Assembly: GCA_964017195.1 (NCBI GenBank)
Contig: OZ024887.1
Location: 3,276,881-3,340,880 of the forward strand
Direction: 5' to 3'
Origin: Siderastrea radians
Lineage: Eukaryota; Cnidaria; Anthozoa; Scleractinia; Rhizangiidae
Length of the DNA stretch: 64,000 bases
Positions 49,378-61,340 of this stretch are shown piece by piece. Under the pieces are notes generated by a model. It searched no databases and was not told the origin of the DNA. It worked only from the letters and a program-made list of their open reading frames with translations. Position 1 is the stretch's first letter. The number at the start of each line of letters is the position of its first letter. The translations under genes and the position numbers were made by a program.

Positions 49378-49932
49378 CGTGTTGCTGTTGTCGGTTGTTC
49401 AGCTTGCAGATGCTAACAAACCCGACGAAAATTGTGAACCGACTGTGTTGTTGTATGTTGTTGCAAAGTCCCACGATAAAATGCGTTGTTTGAAATTGAG
49501 CATGCGCACTCCTGTTCACTGGATCACGTGGATCGCGTCCACCCCTTGAGGCTTTGCGATACGCGGCGCCCGAAGAGTAACGACTGGGTACGAGTCTGTC
49601 GAAAGTTAACGGAAAAGAAAATGGAAACACGTTCACGTGAGTATTCAGAGCAGATTCACCGGCAATATCCTGGTTGTCGATTCACCATGGGTTCACCATG
49701 GGTTCATTCTGTAGTAGTGGGCCGAATGCAACAAATTATTTTGAAATTAAATTGTTGTGTGCTGGATCCAAGATGGCGGACAATTTTGCCGCCGAAACAC
49801 ATCTTGTCGAAAAAAGACCTTTTCAATGTGGCTGGATCCAGATGAGATATGATCCAGCCAAAAGTCCGTAGAACTCAGCGAAACTCCTCAGTATCGCCAG
49901 GGTAATATTTTCAATTAATTTATTGGAAGCTA
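49378..49932. other. 5' flank of the CR-like gene
   Basis: Probable promoter region, reading leftward. It holds a YY1-like CCAAGATGGCGGA (49768-49780), a duplicated GCTGGATCCA (49761 and about 49831) and a tiny satellite relic with two CACCATGGGTTCA copies (49682-49706). The plus-strand ORF at 49486-49845 crosses all of these and is not credible as a gene. Confidence 0.5.
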
Positions 49933-50065
49933 GTTTGAAAGTTTGAAAGGCGGGAAATCGCCGACGCGCGTGTAAATGTACAAAATCCCGCCAAAAGTAC
50001 AGCCAAAACGAAAAAGAAATATTTTCTAACATTGCTGCAACCTCCACTATTAATTATCCACTATT
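49933..50065 (-). repeat. right arm of the 133-bp inverted repeat
   Basis: Mirror of 45243-45375. It lies about 560 bp upstream of the start of the CR-like gene, so the pair spans 45243-50065 (4.8 kb) with the whole gene inside. Confidence 0.9.
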
Positions 50066-50155
50066 TTTTTGTTTTTAATTTGGAGTTGAGTGCAAATTTT
50101 GAAATTTTTGAATGCAAATTTTCAAATTGTTGAGTGCAAAAACATGAAATTGAAT

Positions 50156-50190
50156 TTGATTGGCTAGTCGGTTCAAACTAGCCAATCAAA
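50156..50190. repeat. hairpin TTTGATTGGCTAGT / ACTAGCCAATCAAA
   Basis: Perfect 14-bp arms around an 7-base loop. Pairing continues imperfectly outward (GAGTGCAAAAA and TTTTTTGCACTC) to about 35 bp. It sits between the 133-bp and 82-bp inverted repeats. Confidence 0.8.
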
Positions 50191-50562
50191 TTTTCACTTT
50201 TTTGCACTCAAAAGTTCAAAATAAATTTGGGTGCTCTCAGCCAATCAGATTGCAGAAATTTTTGTATGTATATTATTATGCAGATTATAAAAACAGTAAT
50301 CATAAAAAAATGGAAACATTTTCGATGCAAGTGAAAGCAAGTTTTGTTGATAAAATCTGTCGTTCGCGAACTGTCGAAATCAATGAAGATCAACAACTTT
50401 TCCGGCACTTCATAAAACTGCACTTTGACGAATTTCAGAGTTTTATAATCACGACAAAAATGTTTTGAGTATCGGTGAAATTCTAGATCTGGATATGAAA
50501 AGTAGCTTTTCTAAAAACGATAATTTGTTGATTGTTTTTTTAGCACTCTTTAGGTCTGCAGT

Positions 50563-50577
50563 GGCTCTAAAAGAGCC
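50563..50577 (-). terminator. histone-type 3' stem-loop, copy 3 (degenerate)
   Basis: Minus strand GGCTCTTTTAGAGCC: the stem is intact and the loop is one base short. It is 55 bp from copy 2. Confidence 0.55.
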
Positions 50578-50617
50578 AGTATTTGCATTTATGGTCATGA
50601 CTTTTTTGGTCTGTGGT

Positions 50618-50633
50618 GGCTCCGAAAAGAGCC
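50618..50633 (-). terminator. histone-type 3' stem-loop, copy 2
   Basis: Minus strand GGCTCTTTTCGGAGCC, then ACCACAG. One stem pair is a G-T wobble and the loop is TTTC. It is 94 bp from copy 1. Both are embedded in a degenerate repeat containing ATGGTCATGACTTTTTTGGT (plus strand 50591-50610, 50649-50668). Confidence 0.65.
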
Positions 50634-50711
50634 GGTTTTAGCATATATGGTCATGACTTTTTTGGTCAGTGGAATAAGAGAGCATGAGTCATGACTTTAT
50701 CATATGTGGTT

Positions 50712-50727
50712 GGCTCTGAAAAGAGCC
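50712..50727 (-). terminator. histone-mRNA-type 3' stem-loop, copy 1 (perfect)
   Basis: Minus strand GGCTCTTTTCAGAGCC: a 6-bp stem with TTTC loop, equal to the metazoan histone 3'-end consensus, followed by AACCACA. It lies 25 bases past the stop of the 50753-51187 ORF. Confidence 0.75.
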
Positions 50728-50752
50728 GTTGTTAGATGCTGAGCTCCATCGA

Positions 50753-51187
50753 TCAGTTCAGCGTGTGATGTATAAATCGATGTCGATGTGTAATAAATGA
50801 ATCGGCAATGCTATATTTTTTCCCACAACACTGCATTTCGAAGCCTGGGTGCTGTTTAAAAAAAACCCGCACATAGTTCCTCCATGACAAATTCTTTATA
50901 CCCTTCTTGTAGAACTGTCCATCTGTTCGTGATCTTGCTTTCTTGGAGAATTGTTTCGAATTCTCCCGCTTGCTGATCTCCTCGACTAAATTGTCTTGGA
51001 GACTGGTTGCATCCTCCGTAGCACTCGCTACCATCTCTGGCTGACTGTCGTCAGCTTCCTCTGTAGCACTCGCCTTCCTCTTCTTCCGGCGGTTGCCGAA
51101 GGCTGCTACCATCTCTGGTTTCTCTGGTTCTGGTTCTGGTTCTGTTTTTATGATTACTGTTTTTATAATCTGCATAATAATATACAT
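50753..51187 (-). CDS. small lysine-rich protein of unknown function, 144 aa
   Basis: Starts at the ATG at 51187; another in-frame ATG is at 51175. The N-terminus is Ile-rich and encoded by the inverted-repeat arm. It is followed by an EPEPEPEKPE run, a basic RRKKRKA patch that could be a nuclear signal, two similar PEMVASATE repeats, and a C-terminal section with QCCGKKYS...HRHRFIHH that might bind zinc (two Cys, several His). I do not recognise the family. The stop codon is followed after 25 bases by a perfect histone-type 3' stem-loop. That is the spacing used by replication-dependent histone mRNAs, yet the protein is not a histone. It might be a transposon protein or a decayed gene. Confidence 0.4.
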   Translation of the reverse strand: MYIIMQIIKTVIIKTEPEPEPEKPEMVAAFGNRRKKRKASATEEADDSQPEMVASATEDATSLQDNLVEEISKRENSKQFSKKARSRTDGQFYKKGIKNLSWRNYVRVFFKQHPGFEMQCCGKKYSIADSFITHRHRFIHHTLN

Positions 51188-51264
51188 ACAAAAATTTCTG
51201 CAATCTGATTGGCTGAGAGCACCCAATTTTTCATTAGAATTGCAAAGTCAAAATTTCAGTACCA

Positions 51265-51815
51265 GCTAAGGAATTTGTGTAAACCCCGTGGAAAGTCTTG
51301 GGAACTAACGGGACTTGATGGGCAGAGCTTCAATGGTACCGGAAACTTATTTGACCCATGGGTTCATCATAGAACTTTGTTTCAAAGCAGTGAAAACTCT
51401 TGGGAACTAACAGGACATGGTTGGCATAGCCTGGGTGATATTGAAAACTAATTGGACCCATGGGTTCATCCCAGGAATTTGTTTAAACCCAGTGAAAACT
51501 CTTGGGAACTAGCGGGACATGGTTGTTGTTGCATGAGTAATAATGAAAACTAATTTGACCCATGAGTTCATCATAGAACTTTGTTTAAACCCAGTGAAAA
51601 CTCTTGGGAACCCAGCGGGACATCGGTGTTGTTGCATGAGTAATAATGAAAACTAATTTGACCCATGGGTTCATCATAGAACGTTGTTTAAGCCCAGTGA
51701 AAACTCTTGGGAACTAGCGCGACATGGTGGGCAGAGCTTCAATGGCATGGCTTCAATTTGACCCATGGGTTCATGCTAGTAATTTGTTGAAATCCAGTAA
51801 AAACTCTTGGCAACT
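51265..51815 (+). repeat. satellite array, block I (forward)
   Basis: Five to six forward monomers, starting mid-monomer (GGAATTTGTGTAAACCCCGT) next to the foldback element. Confidence 0.95.
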
Positions 51816-51869
51816 CACTGTGCGAACAGCTTTAATGCTCAGACTCTGGTGTTGATCACTCTCCAGTAT
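51816..51869. other. unique insert at an orientation switch
   Basis: About 54 bp unrelated to the satellite (CACTGTGCGAACAGCTTTAA ... CTCCAGTATGACTG) separates a forward block from an inverted one. It could be filler DNA captured at an end-joining breakpoint. Confidence 0.7.
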
Positions 51870-54800
51870 GACTGCGTTTAAACAAAGTTCTATGATGAAC
51901 CCATGGGTCAAATAAGTTTCCGGTACCATTGAAGCTCTGCCCACCAAGTCCCGTTAGTTCCCAAGACTTTCCACGGGGTTTACACAAATTCCTAGGATGA
52001 ACCCATGGGTCGAATTATAGTTTCCAATATCACCAGAGCATCTCCAACCATGTCCTGTTAGTTACCAAGAGTTTCTACTGGATTTCATCAAATTACTAGC
52101 ATGCACCCATGGGTCGATCATATCACCCAAGCTATGCCAAACATGTCCTGTTAAATGCCAAGATTTTTTACTGGATTTCAACAAATTACTAGCAAGAACC
52201 CATGGGTCGACCATATCACCCAAGCTATGCCAACCATGTTTTTACTGGATTTCAACAAATTACTAGCATGAACCCATGGGTCAAATTGAAGCCATGCCAC
52301 TGAAGCTCTGCCCACCATGTCCCGCTAGTTCCCAAGAACCAAAGGACACAGGACAGGTTCCCGGTACCATTGAACCTCTGCCCATGAAATCCCACGGGGT
52401 TTAAACAAATTGCTAGGATGAACCCATGGGTCGAATTAGTTTCTAATATTATTTCCAATATCACCAAAGCTATGCCAACCATGTCCTGGGTTTAAACAAA
52501 TTCCTAGGATGAACCCATGGGTCATTTAAGTTCCAGGTACCATTGAAGCTCTGCCCATCAAATATCGTTACTTCCCAAGAGTTTGTAATGGGTTTAAACA
52601 AATTACTAGCATGAACCCATGGTTCAAATAAGTTCCCGGTACCATTGAAGCTCTGCCCACCAAGTTGCGTTAGTTCCCAAGAGTTTTCTCGGGGTTTAAG
52701 CAAATTGCTAGCATGAACCCATGGGTCGAATAAGTTTCCAATATCACCAAAGCTATGCCAACCATGTCCTCTTAGTTCCCAAGAGATTTTACTGGATTTC
52801 AATAAATTACTAGCATGAACCCATGGGTCAAATTGAAGCCATGCCACTGAAGCTCTGCCCACCATGTCCCGCTAGTTCCGAAGAGTTTTCACTGGGTTTA
52901 AACAAAGTTCTATGATGAACCCATGGGTCAAATAAGTTTCCTGTACCATTGAACCTCTGCTCACCAAGGCCCGTTAGTTACCAAGACTTTCTACGGGGTT
53001 TACACAAATTCCTAGGATGAACCCATGGGTCGAATTAGTTTCCAATATAACCAGAGCTATGCCAACCATGTCCTGTTAGTTACCAAGAGTTTTTACTGGA
53101 TTTCATCAAATTACTAGCATGAACCCATGGGTCAAATTGAAGCCATGCCATTGAAGCTCTGCCCACCATGTCCCGCTAGTTCCCAAGAGTTTTCACTGGG
53201 TTTAAACAACGTTCTATAATGAACCCATGGGTCAAATTAGTTTTCATTATTACTCATGCAACAACACCCATGTCCCGCTAGTTCCCAAGAGTTCTCACTG
53301 GGTTTAAACAAAGTTCTATGATGAACCCATGGGTCAAATTAGTTTTCATTATTACTCATGCAACAACAACCATGTCCCGCTAGTTCCCAAGAGTTTTCAC
53401 TGGATTTAAACAAATTCCTGGGATGAACCCATGGGTCCAATTAGTTTCGAATATCACCCAAGCTATGCCAACCATGTCCTGTTAGTTCCCAAGAGTTTTC
53501 ACTGCGTTTAAACAAAGTTCTATGATGCACCCATGGGTCAAATAAGTTTCCGGTACCATTGAAGCTCTGCCCACCAAGTCCCGTTAGTTCCGAAGACTTT
53601 CCACGGGGTTTACACAAATTCCTAGGATGAACCCATGGGTCGAATTAGTTTCCAATATAACCAGAGCAATGCCAACCATGTCCTGTTAGTTACCAAGAGT
53701 TTTTACTGGATTTCATCAAATTACTAGCATGCACCCATGGGTCGATCATATCACCCAAGCTATGCCAACCATGTCCTGTTAGTTGCCAAGAGTTTTTACT
53801 GGATTTCAACAAATTACTAGCATGAACCCATGGGTCAAACATATCACCCAAGCTATGCCAACCATGTCCTGTTAGTTACCAGGAGTTTTTACTGGATTTC
53901 AACAAATTACTAGCATGAACCCATGGGTCAACCATATCACCCAAGCTATGCCAACCACGTCCTGTTAGTTACCAAGAGTTTTTACTGGATTTCATCAAAT
54001 TACTAGCATGAACCCATGGGTCAAATTCCTAGGATGAACCCATGGGTCGAATTAGTTTCCAATATCACTAGAGCTATGCCAACCATGTCCTGTTAGTTCC
54101 GAAGAGTTTTTACTGGATTTCAACAAATTACTAGCATGAACCCATGGGTCAAATTAGTTTCCAATATCACCAAAGCTATGCCAACCATGTCCTGTTAGTT
54201 CCGAAGAGATTTTACTGGATTTCAATAAATTACTAGCATGAACCCATGGGTCAAATTGAAGCCATGCCATTGAAGCTCTGCCCACCATGTCCCGCTAGTT
54301 CCCAAGAGTTTTCACTGGGTTTAAACAACGTTCTATAATGAACCCATGGGTCAAATTAGTTTTCATTATTACTCATGCCACAACACCCATGTCCCGCTAG
54401 TTCCCAAGAGTTTTCACTGGGTTTAAACAAAGTTCTATGATGAACCCATGGGTGAAATTAGTTTTCATTATTACTCATGCAACAACAACCATGTCCCGCT
54501 AGTTCCCAAGAGTTTTCACTGGGTTTAAACAACGTTCTATAATGAACCCATGGGTCAAATTAGTTTTCATTATTACTCATGCAACAACACCCATGTCCCG
54601 CTAGTTCCCAAGAGTTTTCACTGGGTTTAAACAAAGTTCTATGATGAACCCATGGGTCAAATTAGTTTTCATTATTACTCATGCAACAACAACCATGTCC
54701 CGCTAGTTCCCAAGAGTTTTCACTGGATTTAAACAAATTCCTGGGATGAACCCATGGGTCCAATTAGTTTCCAATATCACCCAAGCTATGCCAACCATGT

Positions 54801-57800
54801 CCTGTTAGTTCCGAAGAATTTTCACTGCGTTTAAACAAAGTTCTATGATGCACCCATGGGTCAAATAAGTTTCCGGTACCATTGAAGCTCTGCCCACCAT
54901 GTCCCGTTAGTTCCCAAGACTTTCCACGGGGTTTACACAAATTCCTAGGATGAACCCATGGGTCGAATTAGTTTCCAATATCACCAGAGCATTGCCAACC
55001 ATGTCCTGTTAGTTACCAAGAGTTTTTACTGGATTTCATCAAATTACTAGCATGCACCCATGGGTCGATCATATCACCCAAGCTATGCCAACCATGTCCT
55101 GTTAGTTGCCAAGAGTTTTTACTGGATTTCAACAAATTACTAGCATGAACCCATGGGTCAAACATATCACCCAAGCTATGCCAACCATGTCCTGTTAGTT
55201 ACCAGGAATTTTTACTGGATTTCAACAAATTACTAGCATGAACCCATGGGTCAACCATATCACCCAAGCTATGCCAACCATGTCCTGTTAGTTACCAAGA
55301 GTTTTTACTGGATTTCATCAAATTACTAGCATGAACCCATGGGTCAAATTCCTAGGATGAACCCATGGGTCGAATTAGTTTCCAATATCACTAGAGCTAT
55401 GCCAACCATGTCCTGTTAGTTCCCAAGAGCTTTTACTGGATTTCAACAAATTACTAGCATGAACCCATGGGTCAAATTAGTTTCCAATATCACCAAAGCT
55501 ATGCCAACCATGTCCTGTTAGTTCCCAAGAGATTTTACTGGATTTCAATAAATTACTAGGATGAACCCATGGGTCAAATTGAAGCCATGCCATTGAAGCT
55601 CTGCCCACCATGTCCCGCTAGTTCCCAAGAGTTTTCACTGGGTTTAAACAACGTTCTATAATGAACCCATGGGTCAAATTAGGTTTCATTATTACTCATG
55701 CCACAACACCCATGTCCCGCTAGTTCCCAAGAGTTTTCACTGGGTTTCAACAAAGTTCTATGATGAACCCATGGGTCAAATTAGTTTTCATTATTACTCA
55801 TGCAACAACACCCATGTCCCGCTAGTTCCCAAGAGTTTTCACTGGGTTTAAACAAAGTTCTATGATGAACCCATGGGTCAAATTAGTTTTCATTATTACT
55901 CATGCAACAACAACCATGTCCCGCTAGTTCCGAAGAGTTTTCACTGGATTTAAACAAATTCCTGGGATGAACCCATGGGTCCAATTAGTTTCTAATATCA
56001 CCCAAGCTATGCCAACCATGTCCTGTTAGTTCCCAAGAGTTTTCACTGCGTTTAAACAAAGTTCTATGATGCACCCATGGGTCAAATAAGTTTCCGGTAC
56101 CATTGAAGCTCTGCCCACCAAGTCCCGTTAGTTCCCAAGACTTTCCACGGGGTTTACACAAATTCCTAGGATGAACCCATGGGTGGAATTAGTTTCCAAT
56201 ATCACCAGAGCAATGCCAACCATGTCCTGTTAGTTACCAAGAGTTTTTACTGGATTTCATCAAATTACTAGCATGCACCCATGGGTCGATCATATCACCC
56301 AAGCTATGCCAACCATGTCCTGTTAGTTGCCAAGAGTTTTTACAGGATTTCAACAAATTACTAGCATGAACCCATGGGTCAAACATATCACCCAAGCTAT
56401 GCCAACAATGTCCTGTTAGTTACGAGGAGTTTTTACTGGATTTCAACAAATTACTAGCATGAACCCATGGGTCAACCATATCACCCAAGCTATGCCAACC
56501 ATGTCCTGTTAGTTACCAAGAGTTTTTACTGGATTTCATCAAATTACTAGCATGAACCCATGGGTCAAATTCCTAGGATGAACCCATGGGTCGAATTAGT
56601 TTCCAATATCACTAGAGCTATGCCAACCATGTCCTGTTAGTTCCCAAGAGTTTTTACTGGATTTCAACAAATTACTAGCACGAACCCATGGGTCAAATTA
56701 GTTTCGAATATCACCAAAGCTATGCCAACCATGTCCTGTTAGTTCCCAAGAGATTTTACTGGATTTCAATAAATTACTAGCATGAACCCATGGGTCAAAT
56801 TGAAGCCATGCCATTGAAGCTCTGCCCACCATGTCCCGCTAGATCCCAAGAGTTTTCACTGGGTTTAAACAACGTTCTATAATGAACCCATGGGTCAAAT
56901 TAGTTTTCATTATTACTCATGCCACAACACCCATGTCCCGCTAGTTCCCAAGAGTTTTCACTGGGTTTAAACAAAGTTCTATGATGAACCCATGGGTCAA
57001 ATTAGTTTTCATTATTACTCATGCAACATCAACCATGTCCCGCTAGTTCCCAAGAGTTTTCACTGGGTTTAAACAACGCTCTATAATGAACCCATGGGTC
57101 AAATTAGTTTTCATTATTACTCATGCAACAACAACCATATCCCGCTAGTTCCCAAGAGTTTTCACTGGATTTAAACAAATTCCTGGGATGAACCCATGGG
57201 TCCAATTAGTTTCCAATATCACCCAAGCTATGCCAACCATGTCCTGTTAGTTCCCAAGAGTTTTCACTGCGTTTAAACAAAGTTCTATGATGCACCCATG
57301 GGTCAAATAAGATTCCGGTACCATTGAAGCTCTGCCCACCAAGTCCCGTTAGTTCCCAAGACTTTCCACGAGGTTTACACAAATTCCTAGGATGAACCCA
57401 TGGGTCGAATTAGTTTCCAATATCACCAGAGCAATGCCAACCATGTCCTGTTAGTTACCAAGAGTTTTTACTGGATTTCATCAAATTACTAGCATGCACC
57501 CATGGGTCGATCATATCACCCAAGCTATGCCAACCATGTCCTGTTAGTTGCCAAGAGGTTTTACTGGATTTCAACAAATTACTAGCATGAACCCATGGGT
57601 CAAACATATCACCCAAGCTATGCCAACCATGTCCTGTTAGTTACCAGGAGTTTTTACTGGATTTCAACAAATTACTAGCATGAACCCATGGGTCAACCAT
57701 ATCACCCAAGCTATGCCAACCATGTCCTGTTAGTTACCAAGAGTTTTTACTGGATTTCATCAAATTACTAGCATGAACCCATGGGTCAAATTCCTAGGAT

Positions 57801-60800
57801 GAACCCATGGGTCGAATTAGTTTCCAATATCACTAGAGCTATGCCAACCATGTCCTGTTAGTTCCCAAGAGTTTTTACTGGATTTCAACAAATTACTAGC
57901 ATGAACCCATGGGTCAAATTAGTTTCCAATATCACCAAAGCTATGCCAACCATGTCCTGTTAGTTCCCAAGAGATTTTACTGGATTTCAATAAATTACTA
58001 GCATGAACCCATGGGTCAAATTGAAGCCATGCCATTGAAGCTCTGCCCACCATGTCCCGCTAGTTCTCAAGAGTTTTCACTGGGTTTAAACAACGTTCTA
58101 TAATGAACCCATGGGTCAAATTAGTTTTCATTATTACTCATGCCACAACACCCATGTCCCGCTAGTTCCCAAGAGTTTTCACTGGGTTTAAACAAAGTTC
58201 TATGATGAACCCATGGGTCAAATTAGTTTTCATTATTACTCATGCAACAACCATGTCTCGCTAGTTCCCAAGAGTTTTCACTGGGTTTAAACAAAGTTCT
58301 ATGATGAACCCATGGGTCAAATTAGTTTTCATTATTACTCATGCAACAACAACCATGTCCCGCTAGTTCCCAAGAGTTTTCACTGGATTTAAACAAATTC
58401 CTGGGATGAACCCATGGGTCCAATTAGTTTCCAATATCACCCAAGCTATGCCAACCATGTCCTTTTAGTTCCCAAGAGTTTTCACTGCGTTTAAACAAAG
58501 TTCTATGATGCACCCATGGGTCAAATAAGTTTCCGGTACCATTGAAGCTCTGCCCACCAAGTCCCGTTAGTTCCGAAGACTTTCCACGGGGTTTACACAA
58601 ATTCCTAGGATGAACCCATGGGTGGAATTAGTTTCCAATATCACCAGAGCAATGCCAACCATGTCCTGTTAGTTACCAAGAGTTTTTACTGGATTTCATC
58701 AAATTACTAGCATGCACCCATGGGTCGATCATATCACCCAAGCTATGCCAACCATGTCCTGTTAGTTGCCAAGAGTTTTTACTGGATTTCAACAAATTAC
58801 TAGCATGAACCCATGGGTCAAACATATCACCCAAGCTATGCCAACCATGTCCTGTTAGTTACCAGGAGTTTTTACTGGATTTCAACAAATTACTAGCATG
58901 AACCCATGGGTCAACCATATCACCCAAGCTATGCCAACCATGTCCTGTTAGTTACCAAGAGTTTTTACTGGATTTCATCAAATTACTAGCATGAACCCAT
59001 GGGTCAAATTCCTAGGATGAACCCATGGGTCGAATTAGTTTCCAATATCACTAGAGCTATGCCAACCATGTCCTGTTAGTTCCCAAGAGTTTTTACTGGA
59101 ATTCAACAAATTACTAGCACGAACCCATGGGTCAAATTAGTTTCCAATATCACCAAAGCTATGCCGACCATGTCCTGTTAGTTCCCAAGAGATTTTACTG
59201 GATTTCAATAAATTACTAGCATGAACCCATGGGTCAAATTGAAGCCATGCCATTGAAGCTCTGCCCACCATGTCCCGCTAGTTCCCAAGAGTTTTCACTG
59301 GGTTTAAACAACGTTCTATAATGAACCCATGGGTCAAATTAGTTTTCATTATTACTCATGCCACAACACCCATGTCCCGCTAGTTCCCAAGAGTTTTCAC
59401 TGGGTTTAAACAAAGTTCTATGATGAACCCATGGGTCAAATTAGTTGTCATTATTACTCATGCAACAACAACCATGTCCCGCTAGTTCCCAAGAGTTTTC
59501 ACTGGGTTTAAACAACGCTCTATAATGAACCTATGGGTCAAATTAGTTTTCATTATTACTCATGCAACAACAACCATATCCCGCTAGTTCCCAAGAGTTT
59601 TCACTGGATTTAAACAAATTCCTGGGATGAACCCATGGGTCCAATTAGTTTCCAATATCACCCAAGCTATGCCAACCATGTCCTCTTAGTTCCCAAGAGT
59701 TTTCACTGGGTTTAAACAAAGTTCTATGATGCACCCATGGGTCAAATAAGTTTCCGGTACCATTGAAGCTCTGCCCACCAAGTCCCGTTAGTTCCCAAGA
59801 CTTTCCACGAGGTTTACACAAATTCCTAGGATGAACCCATGGGTCGAATTAGTTTCCAATATCACCAGAGCAATGCCAACCATGTCCTGTTAGTTACCAA
59901 GAGTTTTTACTGGATTTCATCAAATTACTAGCATGCACCCATGGGTCGATCATATCACCCAAGTTATGCCAACCATGTCCTGTTAGTTTCCAAGAGTGTT
60001 TACTGGATTTCAACAAATTACTAGCATGAACCCATGGGTCAAACATATCACCCAAGCTATGCCAACCATGTCCTGTTAGTTACCAGGAGTTTTTACTGGA
60101 TTTCAACAAATTACTAGCATGAACCCATGGGTCAACCATATCACCCAAGCTATGCCAACCATGTCCTGTTAGTTACCAAGAGTTTTTACTGGATTTCATC
60201 AAATTACTAGCATGAACCCATGGGTCAAATTCCTAGGAAGAACCCATGGGTCGAATTAGTTTCCAATATCACTAGAGCTATGCCAACCATGTCCTGTTAG
60301 TTCCCAAGAGTTTTTACTGGATTTCAACAAATTACTAGCATGAACCCATGGGTCAAATTAGTTTCCAATATCACCAAAGCTATGCCAACCATGTCCTGTT
60401 AGTTCCCAAGAGATTTTACTGGATTTCAATAAATTACTAGCATGAACCCATGGGTCAAATTGAAGCCATGCCATTGAAGCTCTGCCCACCATGTCCCGCT
60501 AGTTCCCAAGAGTTTTCACTGGGTTTAAACAACGTTCTATAATGAACCCATGGGTCAAATTAGTTTTCATTATTACTCATGCCACAACACCCATGTCCCG
60601 CTAGTTCCCAAGAGTTTTCACTGGGTTTAAACAAAGTTCTATGATGAACCCATGGGTCAAATTAGTTTTCATTATTACTCATGCAACAACAACCATGTCC
60701 CGCTAGTTCCCAAGAGTTTTCACTGGGTTTAAACAACGTTCTATAATGAACCCATGGGTCAAATTAGTTTTCATTATTACTCATGCAACAACACCCATGT

Positions 60801-61340
60801 CCCGCTAGTTCCCAAGAGTTTTCACTGGGTTTAAACAAAGTTCTATGATGAACTCATGGGTCAAATTAGTTTTCCTTATTACTCATGCAACAACAACCAT
60901 GTCCCGCTAGTTCCCAAGAGTTTTCACTGGATTTAAACAAATTCCTGGGATGAACCCATGGGTCCAATTAGTTTCCAATATCACCCAAGCTATGCCAACC
61001 ATGTCCTGTTAGTTCCCAAGAGTTTTCACTGCGTTTAAACAAAGTTCTATGATGCACCCATGGGTCAAATAAGTTTCCGGTACCATTGAAGCTCTGCCCA
61101 CCAAGTCCCGTTAGTTCCCAAGACGTTCCACGGGGTTTACACAAATTCCTAGGATGAACCCATGGGTCGAATTAGTTTCCAATATCACCACAGCAATGCC
61201 AACCATGTCCTGTTAGTTACCAAGAGTTTTTACTGGATTTCATCAAATTACTAGCATGCACCCATGGGTCAACCATATCACCCAAGCTATGCCAATCATG
61301 TCCTGTTAGTTCCCAAGAGTTTTCACTGGGTTTAAACAAA
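51870..61340 (-). repeat. satellite array, block J (inverted) with 1,221-bp higher-order repeat
   Basis: The longest continuous block. The marker monomer CCTGGGATGAACCC recurs at 53417, 54740, 55961, 57182, 58400, 59621 and 60944, with spacings 1323, 1221, 1221, 1218, 1221 and 1323. The larger spacing is larger by exactly one 102-bp monomer. Each 1,221-bp unit has 13 ACCCATGGGT sites in a fixed order of monomer types, including one 26-bp truncated monomer (CAAATTCCTAGGATGAACCC, for example near 56557-56583). Copies differ by scattered single bases. Confidence 0.95.

Larger units (their letters stand above)
50227..51226. mobile_element. 1-kb foldback element with perfect 82-bp inverted repeats
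   Basis: The arms 50227-50308 and 51145-51226 are exact reverse complements, starting TTGGGTGCTCTCAGCCAATC. Between them lie a minus-strand ORF of 144 aa and three histone-type stem-loops. Satellite begins about 40 bp to the right. I see no clear target duplication, so transposition is inferred from form only. Confidence 0.7.

Noticed and set aside
49486..49845. 119-aa plus-strand ORF near the CR-like gene
   Set aside because: It crosses a satellite relic and a duplicated GCTGGATCCA segment in the promoter region, and its composition looks random.
50563..50727. A histone gene
   Set aside because: Three histone-type stem-loops are present, but the adjoining ORF has no histone fold sequence, and no H1, H2A, H2B, H3 or H4 coding stretch exists in the window.
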